Source: Sulfuritalea sp. (GTDB lineage Bacteria > Pseudomonadota > Gammaproteobacteria > Burkholderiales > Rhodocyclaceae). Taken from it: a stretch of DNA of 17,599 nt. Shown here one piece after another: positions 7,117 through 15,900 of the stretch (its first letter is position 1; every line of letters starts with the position of its first letter). The notes beneath the pieces are model-generated. The model was not told the origin of the DNA and made no database searches. It was given only the letters and a program-made list of their open reading frames with translations. Made by a program: the position numbers and the translations under genes. Where the stretch lies: NCBI GenBank assembly GCA_026399445.1, contig JAPLRA010000058.1:7458-25056 (forward strand), in the 5' to 3' direction.

Positions 7117-7724
7117 GACGCGCTCCTTGTTTCAGTGACAGCCTTGTTGATCAACGGCAGCAATGCCTCGGGCAGCCTGATGGCTCCCGACAAGGCAAAC
7201 CGGTGTGCCGCATCCGACATTTTGCTCCACGTCTTGCGCACGATGACCAGCCACTTCTCTTCGTCGTAATCCGGCTTGCTGCCGGCAAAGCCGAGCATGT
7301 AGTGCTCGATGAACACCAGGTCCGTGACGTCCTCCAGCAACTGGGTTTCCGGATTGACCTTGAGGCCGCGTTTGCTCACGGCCGCCATGACGCGCTCGAT
7401 CAGGGCATCGTCGCAGCCTGCCTGCCGCATCAGGGCGCCTGCTGTTTCGGCGTGAAACTTGTACAGCCCCGTGCGCCACGCGTAGTAGCCTTCCTTGGTC
7501 ATCGGGTAGCTGCTGCGGGGCACGGTCCAGCGCCGGATGTGCTGGGCCCGGACGGCGAGCCTCACCGCCTCCGATGCATCGGGCGCAAAGCGCTGAAGCA
7601 TGTCCGACATGCGCTTGGCGTAGAGAAGCTCCTTCGGCTGGCCTTCCTGCTGATTGGGATCTTCCGCGTTGGCAGCGTCAAAGAGCGTCATGGCCCGCTC
7701 GAATCGCGCCTGCTGCTCACTCAT
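7113..7724 (-). CDS. DUF4202 domain protein, first gene of the minus-strand operon
   Basis: This 203-residue protein matches the DUF4202 family, whose function is not known to me. The hallmarks are FDAANAEDP (15-23), KRMSDMLQRFAPDASEAVRLAVRAQHIRRW (37-66), a PRSSYPM stretch, WRTGLYKFHA (83-92), and LLEDVTDLVFIEHY (129-142). Conserved-looking polar residues H62, R65, H91, E131-D132, D135 and E140 are spaced along predicted helices, somewhat like all-helical metal-dependent HD-type phosphohydrolases; that comparison is speculation. There is no signal peptide or membrane segment. The start is ATG 7724 with an AGGAAA-type site about ten bases upstream. The stop overlaps the start of the next dehydrogenase gene (ATGA), so it is coupled to the operon and probably lies nearest the promoter. 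Confidence 0.85.
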   Translation of the reverse strand: MSEQQARFERAMTLFDAANAEDPNQQEGQPKELLYAKRMSDMLQRFAPDASEAVRLAVRAQHIRRWTVPRSSYPMTKEGYYAWRTGLYKFHAETAGALMRQAGCDDALIERVMAAVSKRGLKVNPETQLLEDVTDLVFIEHYMLGFAGSKPDYDEEKWLVIVRKTWSKMSDAAHRFALSGAIRLPEALLPLINKAVTETRSAS

Positions 7725-7866
7725 GATTTCGCTTTCCTTTCCATTTGGACAAATGCACGCCGATGCGGTCGAACCCCGCGTCCCCGGCGGCGGATTGAAG
7801 CCAGCATCTTAGCCGAGATGGAAGTTGCTAGAATGAGCGATTGGACAAGGCTGTTCCGGGGGAGTG

Positions 7867-8868
7867 ATGGCAGAAAAAAAAACAGGGAAGCCGCCGACGG
7901 GAGGCGTAGGCGATCTCGGCCAGAGTTTCGCCGTCAACCTGGTGCAGCATCTGGTGGTGCCCACCTTCGTGCTCGACGCCGACTGCAATGTGCTGATCTG
8001 GAACAAGGCCTGCGAACGACTGACCGGCGTACCGGCGGTCGAACTCATCGGCACCCGCGAGCATTGGCGCGCCTTTTATGATTCGCCGCGGCCCTGCCTC
8101 GCTGATTTGCTGGTGCAAGGCCGCATGAAAGAAGTCGAAGCGCTCTACGTCGCCCACAACGATCCCACCGGCCCGGCTTTCGGCGCTCACGCGGAAAACT
8201 GGTGCATCATGCCCTGCCTCGGTACCGAACTCTATCTCGCCATCGACGCGGGCCCCATCTATGACGCCGACGGAAAACTGCTGGCGGTCATTGAAACCCT
8301 GCGCGACATGACCGATCACCGCCGGGCGCAGACCGCGCTTGAACAATTGGCCACCCGTGACGGCCTGACGGGAATTGCCAACCGCCGCAGCTTTGACGAA
8401 AAGCTGGGCAACGAATGGAAGCGCGAGCGTCGCGATTTGCGCACCCTGTCGTTGCTCATGATCGATGTCGATCACTTCAAGCGCTTCAACGATACCTACG
8501 GGCATCAGGCCGGCGACCACTGCCTGCAGCAAATTGCCAAGGTGCTCGAGGAAGTGGTGCTTCGCCCGGGCGATCTGGTCGCCCGCTACGGCGGTGAGGA
8601 GTTTGCCGTGATCCTGTCCGCAACCGATGCAATGGGAGCCAGCATCGTCGCCAATCGAATTCTCGAGCGCGTCGCCGAACTGGCCATTCCCCATAGCGGC
8701 GGAGAAGGCGGTCACGTGTCGCTGAGCATCGGCGTCGCCACTTCACTTCCGCGACCCGACATGACACGGGAAAGCCTCATCTCCTCGGCCGACGGCGCGC
8801 TCTACAAAGCCAAACACGCCGGCCGCAACCGCTTCGTCCTGGACTCGGCGACGGAAGCTGTAACGTAG
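7867..8868 (+). CDS. PAS-GGDEF diguanylate cyclase
   Basis: This 333-residue soluble protein has an N-terminal PAS domain (about 25-150) and a GGDEF domain (about 158-325). The PAS part carries VVPTFVLDADCNVLIWNKAC and GTREHWRAFYDSPRPCLADL, and ends in the usual DMTDHRRAQTALEQLATRDG hinge. The cyclase motif is GGEEF (242-246), an active form, with an inhibitory RxxD (R233-D236) five residues upstream. It should make c-di-GMP from two GTP, with product inhibition, in response to a signal sensed by the PAS domain. Five cysteines (40, 49, 77, 113, 117) fall in the sensor. The start is ATG 7867 after GGGGGAG at 7858-7864; an in-frame GTG at 7864 is possible. It is transcribed divergently from the six-gene operon that contains the second c-di-GMP enzyme, about 140 nt away. 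A TAGAAT at 7829-7834 could be its -10 box, but no good -35 accompanies it. Confidence 0.93.
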   Translation: MAEKKTGKPPTGGVGDLGQSFAVNLVQHLVVPTFVLDADCNVLIWNKACERLTGVPAVELIGTREHWRAFYDSPRPCLADLLVQGRMKEVEALYVAHNDPTGPAFGAHAENWCIMPCLGTELYLAIDAGPIYDADGKLLAVIETLRDMTDHRRAQTALEQLATRDGLTGIANRRSFDEKLGNEWKRERRDLRTLSLLMIDVDHFKRFNDTYGHQAGDHCLQQIAKVLEEVVLRPGDLVARYGGEEFAVILSATDAMGASIVANRILERVAELAIPHSGGEGGHVSLSIGVATSLPRPDMTRESLISSADGALYKAKHAGRNRFVLDSATEAVT

Positions 8869-8930
8869 CCGCGCAAAACGGCTCTTGAAGGCCGGCTATC
8901 CGGAGTGGCTTGGCCCGCTCCGCAGGGGCA

Positions 8931-10169
8931 TCAGGACCGGTAGTCGGCGTTGATCTTGACGTAGTCGTACGAAAGATCGCAAGTCCAGACGGTGGCTTGC
9001 GCAACGCCCCGCCCCAGATCGGCGCGCACGGTAATTTCGGCGGCCTGCATGATGCGCGAGCCGTCTTCCTCACGATAGCTGTCGGCCCGGCCGCCGTTCT
9101 CCGAAACCAGCACTTCCTCAGCACCACTGCCCAGCCAGACGCGCACGCCGGCCGCATCCAGGTCGGCAATACCGGCATAGCCTATCGCCGCAAGGATCCG
9201 GCCGAGATTCGGATCGGAGGCGAAGAACGCGGTCTTCACCAGCGGCGAGTGGCCGATGGCATACGCCACCAGACGGCATTCCTCCGCCGTCCCGCCACCG
9301 CCGACTCTTACCGTGATGAACTTGGTCGCGCCCTCGCCGTCGCGCACAATCGCCTGCGCCAGTTCCTGTGCCACACCGATCACCGCGTCGCGTACCGCCG
9401 GCCAGTGCGGCGACGCCTCGCTGTCGATCATGCAACCGGATGCGCCGGTGGCGATGACGACGAAGGAGTCGTTGGTTGACGTGTCGCCATCCACGGTGAT
9501 GCAGTTGAAGGACGCGTCGGCGGCGTCCTTCGCCAGCTTCTGCAACAGGGCGGGAGCAATGCCGGCATCGGTGGCGACAAAGCCAAGCATGGTCGCCATG
9601 TTGGGGCGGATCATGCCGGCGCCCTTGCTGATGCCGGTGACCGTGAATTGACAATCGGCGCTGGTGACACGGCGACTGGCGGCCTTGGCCACGGTATCCG
9701 TGGTCATGATCGCGTGCGCCGCGGCGTGCCAGTGATCGGCGGCCAGATCCGCCTGCGCCGCCGGCAGACCGGCGATCAGGCGATCGACCGGCAGGTGTTC
9801 GAGGATCACACCGGTCGAGAACGGCAGCACTTCATCCGCCCTGCAGCCCAGCATGCGCGCCACGGCGTCGCAGGTGTCGCGCGCGGCGCGCATACCCTGC
9901 TCGCCGGTGGCGGCGTTGGCGATGCCGGTGTTGATCACCAGCGCACGAATGCTGCCGTCGGTCGCCAGATGTTCCCGGCACAAGGTGACCGGCGCAGCGC
10001 AACAGCGATTCTGCGTGAACACGCCGGCGGCGTGGCTGCCCGGCGCGAACTCGATCAGCGTCAAATCGCGCCGGTTCTTCTTGCGTATGCCCGCCTCCGC
10101 CGTGCCGAGACGAACGCCGGCAACGGGGAGCAAAGCTTCAGGGGCGGGGGTAGCGTAGTTGACGGGCAT
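8931..10169 (-). CDS. argJ: Bifunctional ornithine acetyltransferase / N-acetylglutamate synthase
   Basis: This 412-residue ArgJ transfers acetyl from N-acetylornithine to glutamate, recycling acetyl in arginine synthesis, and may also acetylate glutamate from acetyl-CoA. The precursor self-cleaves before the nucleophilic threonine: the motif KGAGMIRPNMATMLGF puts it at T193 (M191-A192-T193). Other family marks are STGVI (118-122) in the oxyanion region, TVDGDTSTNDS, GEGATKF, the cysteine-free AIGHSPLVKTA segment, DPNLGRILAAIGYAG, and the C-terminal CDLSYDYVKINADYRS. Length is normal. One oddity is I83 in NTGIANA where family members usually have Asn. The start is well fixed by AGGAG at 10176-10180, six bases before the ATG. 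It follows glnE by 20 nt on the same strand, so it probably shares that transcript, and it converges on the diguanylate cyclase gene. No terminator is seen in the 62-nt gap between them. Confidence 0.97.
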   Translation of the reverse strand: MPVNYATPAPEALLPVAGVRLGTAEAGIRKKNRRDLTLIEFAPGSHAAGVFTQNRCCAAPVTLCREHLATDGSIRALVINTGIANAATGEQGMRAARDTCDAVARMLGCRADEVLPFSTGVILEHLPVDRLIAGLPAAQADLAADHWHAAAHAIMTTDTVAKAASRRVTSADCQFTVTGISKGAGMIRPNMATMLGFVATDAGIAPALLQKLAKDAADASFNCITVDGDTSTNDSFVVIATGASGCMIDSEASPHWPAVRDAVIGVAQELAQAIVRDGEGATKFITVRVGGGGTAEECRLVAYAIGHSPLVKTAFFASDPNLGRILAAIGYAGIADLDAAGVRVWLGSGAEEVLVSENGGRADSYREEDGSRIMQAAEITVRADLGRGVAQATVWTCDLSYDYVKINADYRS

Positions 10170-10189
10170 GAATCACTCCTGGAATACGA

Positions 10190-12759
10190 TCAAGTTTCAA
10201 AAACCACGCGCCACAGTTCGCGCACGGAATCGACGCGCTGCTGCACCGTTTCGGGAGCCACGCGCGGCCGGGCGCCATTCAGGCGCAGCGCGTGCTGCAT
10301 GCGACGATAGTCGCGGTAGGCATTGCGAACTTCCTCGGCGATATTCGCCGGAATCAGACCAAGGCCGCCCGCGATCTTCAGCAGCGCAATATTGCCTAGG
10401 TTGCCGGTAAGTTCGGCGTGCTGATGCGAATAGCCAAGCACCAGATACTGGATGATGAACTCGACATCGACCAGCCCGCCGGGATCATGCTTGAGGTCAA
10501 ACACGCGTTCGCGCTCGTCACCCTTGGTGCCATGTGCATCGACCATCTTCTGCCGCATGGCCAGCACTTCCTCGCGCAGCTTGGCGAGATCGCGCTTCTG
10601 CCTCAATACCTCGCAGCGAATCCGCTCGAAGGCGTCGCCCACCGCGCGATCCCCTGCCGAAAAACGGGCGCGGGTCAGGGCCTGGTGTTCCCAGACCCAG
10701 GCCGATTCGAGCTGATACTTGCGGAAGGCCTCGATCGAGCTGACTACCAGTCCGGAGTCCCCGTTGGGCCGCAAGCGCAGATCGGTTTCGAAAAGTTGTC
10801 CGGCCGAAGTCTGCGCCGACAGCCAGGTATTGAGCCGCGTGCCCAGCCGTCCATAATTTTCGCCGGCCTCGGGCGCCGGATCGTCGAACAGAAATACCAG
10901 GTCGAGATCGGAGGCGTAACCGAGTTCCTTGCCGCCCAGCTTGCCGTAGCTGATGACGGCAAAATGCGGCATCTCGATGTGGCGCTTCGGCATCTTCTTC
11001 CAGGCCCGGTCGATCGCGGCGTCGAGCAGGATGTCCGCGAGTTCGGAAAGGTGGTCGGCCAGCTTTTCCACGGTCAGCAGGCCGGCGATGTCCTGCGTCA
11101 GCAAGCGGAATACCTGGGCGTGGTGCACTTCGCGCAGGGTGTCCATCTGCCGTTCGGTGTCGGGCTCCTGCTCTTCCAGCAACGCCGATAACTGGGCGCG
11201 AAAGGCTTGCCAGTCAGGCACGGCATCAAGCAGGCGCGGATCGAGCAGCTCATCGAGCAGGATCGGATGGCGTTGCAGGTAGCCCGCTGCCCAGCTCGAA
11301 CTGCTGACCAGTTGCGCCACCTTTGGTTCGGCAAGGCGGCCGCGGCCTCGATCAGGCGCGGTACCAGCACGTCGAAACGGCCACGGATGTCCTGCGACAT
11401 CTGCTGGTACAGCGGCCCGCCACGCAGCGCCGCCATGCGTTGCGCGGCGGCCGGCGGATTGCGGTAGCCGAGGCGCTCGAAGCTGTCTTCCTGGGCCTCG
11501 CCGCCGGCATCGTGCCACAACGCCGCCAAGGCATGCTGGCCATGATTCGGATCGGCAAAAACCTGTTCGAAGTGTCGCGAGACGGTCGCGCGGTGGTCGT
11601 CCAGCTCTTCGAGCAGGGCCTCGAAACTGGCGAAGCCCATGGCCTTGGCCACCCGCACGCGATCTTCCGCCACAACCGGAAGGCTGTGCGTCTGCGCGTC
11701 ATCGAGGTATTGCAGGCGATGCTCGAGACGGCGCAGGAAATTGTAGGCGGAGCTCAGTTCAACGGCGGCATCGAGACTCAGGATGCCGCGTTCGGCCAAC
11801 AGCTTCAGCACCTGCAGCGTCGGCTTGATCTGCAGGGGAGTATCGCGCCCACCGCGAATCAGCTGGAACACCTGGGCGATGAATTCGATCTCGCGAATGC
11901 CACCGGGGCCGAGCTTGACGTTGTCGGCCATGTCCTTCTTCGCCACTTCGCGGCGAATCTGCGCATGCAATTCGCGCATGGCGTTGATGGCGCCGAAATC
12001 GAAATACTTCCGGAAAACGAAGGGATGGCGGACCTTCTCCAGTTCGTCGTGGCGATCACCGGTCAGCGGGCGTGCCTTGATCCAGGCATACCGCTCCCAC
12101 TCGCGGCCCTGGGTGATGAAGTAGTTCTCCAGCATCTCGAAGGAGCACACCAGCGGGCCGGAATCGCCGTTGGGCCGCAAACGCATATCGACACGAAACA
12201 CCTGCCCGTCCTCCGTCGCCTCGGCGATGGCGTTGATCAGGCTGCGTCCGAGACGGGTGAAGAACTCGAAGTTCGATACCGACCTCGCCCCGTCGGTATC
12301 GCCGTCTTCTGGAAACACGAAAATCAGATCGATGTCGGACGACACGTTGAGCTCGCGTCCGCCCAGCTTGCCCATGCCGATCACGATCAGCTCCTGGGCT
12401 CGGCCATCGGCGCCACGCGGCGTGCCATAGCGCGCGACCAGACCCTGACCAAGTACCTCCACCGCCTTGCGCACCGCCAGTTCGGCGATGAGGGTCATGC
12501 ATTCGGTCACTTCGGACAGGGGCGCGAGGCCGCACAGGTCGCGCGCAGCGATACGCGCGTAGGCCCGCTGCTTGAGCTGGCGCAGCACCGGCTTGAGATT
12601 GTCTTCCGTGACCGGTTGGACGGCGAGCCACGCAGACAGCTCGACCGCAGTGACCGGCACATCCAGAGCGGACTCGACTTCGGCCGCCAGCAACGGCCTG
12701 GCCGCCAGCAGCCGCCCAAGGTAACGGGATGTTTCGAGGATATCGACGAGGGAGGGCAT
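10190..12759 (-). pseudogene. glnE: Glutamine synthetase adenylyltransferase/adenylyl-removing enzyme, frameshifted by an apparent internal deletion
   Basis: GlnE switches glutamine synthetase off and on by adding and removing AMP at a tyrosine, under PII control. Here the gene is split between two frames. Frame 1 starts at ATG 12759 and gives the N-terminal adenylyl-removing half with nucleotidyltransferase motif GMGKLGGRELNVSSDIDLIF (D142, D144), the GPGGIREIEFIAQ helix and RRLEHRLQYLDD, and is real up to about residue 478 (LPN, near 11326). Frame 2 picks up with PKVAQLVSSSSWAAGYLQRH and runs to 10190, giving the C-terminal adenylylating half with SYGKLGGKELGYASDLDLVF and DPGGLVDVEFIIQYLV. 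GlnE proteins normally have about 30-40 further residues between VPRLIEAAA and this VAQLVSSSSW block. The joint near 11318-11345 therefore looks like a deletion whose length is not a multiple of three. Left as is, the frame-1 product would run about 77 foreign residues to a stop at 11098, losing the adenylylation domain. No Shine-Dalgarno is seen before ATG 12759, and an in-frame TAA lies two codons upstream. Confidence 0.88.
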
Positions 12760-12780
12760 CGGTTAGAATTTATGCTTCAA

Positions 12781-12818
12781 GCGCTTTGGTCGCCCATTTT
12801 AGCGTGGGCAATAAGCGC
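12781..12818. repeat. Imperfect inverted repeat between glnE and yhdP
   Basis: In the 151-nt gap between the divergent glnE and yhdP genes, GCGCTT (12781-12786) pairs with AAGCGC (12813-12818) and GCCCA (12792-12796) with TGGGC (12805-12809), around an 8-nt loop and with small internal loops. It could be a regulator site for the divergent promoters or a hairpin in the yhdP leader. A TAGAAT at 12764-12769 and a TATGCT at 12771-12776 are the only -10-like elements, without convincing -35 boxes. Confidence 0.4.
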
Positions 12819-12910
12819 AGCCCCGTTCAAGAGCCTCCAAGTCCATCATTTCCAACCTGCGTTCCCGCCTGCGCGACCTACCGCTAGCCCACCCCCGGCT
12901 GGGTGTTCTG

Positions 12911-15900
12911 TTGCGCGCGTTGCTCTGGGGCGTAACGCTGGGCTACTTCGCTTTCGCCCTGCTGTTGCTGACCTTGCGCTACGCGATCCTGCCGCAAATC
13001 GAAAACTACCGGAGCGATGTCGAGCGAATGATCAGCACGGCGATCAATCGTCCGGTCGGTATCAGGAAGATAGAGGCGCATTGGGCAGGACTGCGCCCGG
13101 CACTCAACCTCGACGGCTTCGAGATCAGGGACACGCAGGGACGTCGCGCACTGGGCTTCGACCAGGTCGAAGCCGAGCTGGCCTGGAGTTCCCTGTGGCA
13201 TTTCCAGTTGCGCCTGGCGCGGCTGGAACTGGACTCCCCGACACTGCTGCTGCGCCGCGACAACAAAGGCCGCTTCTTTGCCGCCGGGCTGGAAATCACG
13301 CCGCAAGCCAGTGACCAGGACGACTTCCGTGATTGGTTGCTGGCGCAGGATCGCGTTGTCATCCGCAATGCGAGCATCGCCTGGCAGGACGAATTGCGTA
13401 GCGCGCCGACCCTGGAATTGAAACACCTGAACTTTCAGCTCGACAACAGCGGCAGCCGCCATCGCTTCGGCTTCACCGCCGAACCGCCGCGGCATCTGGC
13501 GGCAAGGATCGACATCCGTGGCGATTTCAAAGGACGCGACCTGGACCTGTTGGACGAGTGGAAGGGCGACGTCTATGCCGAGCTGGACTACGCCGATCTG
13601 GCAGGGTGGCGTCCCTGGGTCGATTATCCGGTGGCCTTGCCGCAAGGCAGCGGCGCCCTGAGGCTATGGCTGGGATTTGCCCACAAGCAACTGGTCTCGG
13701 CCACCGCCGACGTCCGGCTGGCGGACGTGCGCCTGCAACTGCGCCCGAATCTGCCCGAACTGGATCTGCTCCAGCTTGAAGGACGTCTGGCGGGCCGCCG
13801 TCTCGACGGTGGCTTTGAAGCCGAAGTGAAACACCTGACGCTGGCAACGCGGGACGGTCTTTCGCTGCGCCCGACAGATTTGAAGATTGCCTGGCAGGAT
13901 GCCGCCGCCAATCGTCCGCCGCAGGGTGCGGCCAGTGCCAACGGCCTCGATCTGGGAGCGCTGGCCAGTCTCGCCGCCCACTTGCCGCTGAACGACCCGA
14001 CGCGTGCCCGCCTTGCCCGCCACGCACCTCGCGGCCACGTCTTCGACCTCAAGCTGGACTGGAAAGGCTCGCCCGAAAACCCCGGGGCACTTCTATCGTG
14101 GAGCATCAAGGGCCGCTTTGAAGGTCTCGGGCTGACCGCCCTCGGACCCGTTCCCGGCATTTCCGGAGTCAGCGGCCGCATCGAAGGCAACCAGAAAGGC
14201 GGCAAGCTACGGCTGGATGGCCAACGCGCCGGTTTCGAATTGCCCACTGTGTTCGCCGATCCAAAACTCGAACTGGAAGCCTTCGCCGCCGACCTTGACT
14301 GGCGCTTTGCCACCGACGCCGCCGCGGGGCTGCATGTCAACCTGAACAAAGCCACATTCCAGAACAAGGATGCCGCGGGCGAAGCCAGCGGCAACTGGCA
14401 TGCGCTGGCCGAAGGGCCCGGTGAAGTGGACCTGGTCGCCCGCCTCACACGCGGCAGCGGCGACGCCGTCTGGCGTTACATGCCGCTCGCCGTCGGCAAG
14501 GATGTCAGAGACTGGCTGCGCGTTTCCATCATCGGCGGCAAGGCCACTGAAACCACCTTGAAGCTGCAGGGCGACTTGCGCCAGTTCCCTTTCCGCGACA
14601 ACAAGGGCGGCCTGTTCGAGGTGCGTGGCAAGTTCCGCGACGCTACCCTGCGCTACGCGAGCAGCTGGCCAGAGATCAACAATATCGAAGGGGACCTGCT
14701 GTTCACCGGCCAGCGCATGCTGATTTCCGGCAAGAGCGGGAAAATCTTCGGCGTCGGCCTGCACGATGTGCGCGCCGAGATTTCCGATCTCGAGCATACG
14801 GAGGAAATGCTCACCGTAACCGGCAAGGCGGCCGGACCGACGGCAGACTTCCTGCGTTTCATCGAAGCCAGCCCGGTCGGCGAGCGCATTGATCATTTCA
14901 CCGAGGACATGAAGGCGGAAGGCAATGGCGAACTCGATCTCAAACTCGGCCTTCCCTTGCGCCGCCTGACCAACTCGAAGGTCGATGGCAACTATCGCTT
15001 CGATGGCAACCGCCTGACGGTGGACAGCGACCTGCCCCCCCTGGCCGAAGTCCGCGGGGCGCTGCGTTTCTCGGCCGACCATCTCGAGGCCAGAGGAATC
15101 CGCGGCACGCTGCTCGGCTCTCCGCTCAGCGTCGATGTGCGGACGGCGGGTGACGGCAATGTTCAGGTCAACGCCGCCGGAGAAGTCAGCATAGCGACGC
15201 TGCGACGCCAGTTCCCGCAAGCTGTTTTCGATCACCTGTCAGGCAGCACCAAGTGGACCGGCAACGTGCGGGTAAGGAAAAAAACCGCGGAGGTGAAACT
15301 GAGCTCGAATCTGGTCGGCCTTTCGTCGAGCCTGCCGGAGCCCTTCAACAAGTCGGCTACGGAGGCGATGGCCTTCAGCTTCGAGCGCAAACAGCCCCCC
15401 GATGCCGCAGTGCGCTCTGGTGGAAAAGTCGGCGCTCGCGACACGGCGACAAAAGCGGCGACAGCGCAGGACATGATCGACCTCAGCCTCGGTCGCGCCT
15501 TGCGGTTCCAACTGGTACGCCGTCGCGACAGCACGCCGGCGGTCATCACGCGCGGCTTGCTGGCGATCGGTGATGTCAGTGCCAGCATGCCTGAACGCAG
15601 CGTGATGCTTGCCGTCAATCTGCCACGCGTCAATGCCGATTTCTGGCGCGGCCTCGTCATAAGCCCGAGCAACGGAAATGGCCAGGGTGAATCGGTGCTG
15701 CCGCTCCTGCCCGCTGTCCAGTTCGACTTGCGCACCGCAGACCTGACCGTGCAGGACAAGAGCTTCCATGAGGTACGCGTCAATGGCAGCCGGCCGGAAG
15801 GCACCAGCAGCACACGCTTCGAACTGAAGAGCCGTGAGCTGGCCGGCAACTTCGAGTGGAATAGCGCCGGCAACGGCAAACTGTCCGGTCGGATTGCCCA

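Noticed and set aside
7833..8081. Alternative start ATG 7833 in another frame ahead of the diguanylate cyclase
   Set aside because: The product becomes Arg-rich nonsense opposite a well-supported PAS frame; no domain and poor ribosome site.
8869..8930. Possible bidirectional terminator between the cyclase and argJ
   Set aside because: Short complementary blocks exist (tagccg/cggcta, cggag/ctccg), but no T-run follows on either strand.
11323..13314. Plus-strand open frame of 663 codons across glnE and the yhdP start
   Set aside because: It is a shadow of glnE and then of another frame of yhdP. It does not correct the yhdP start, since joining it would need a frameshift with no homology support.
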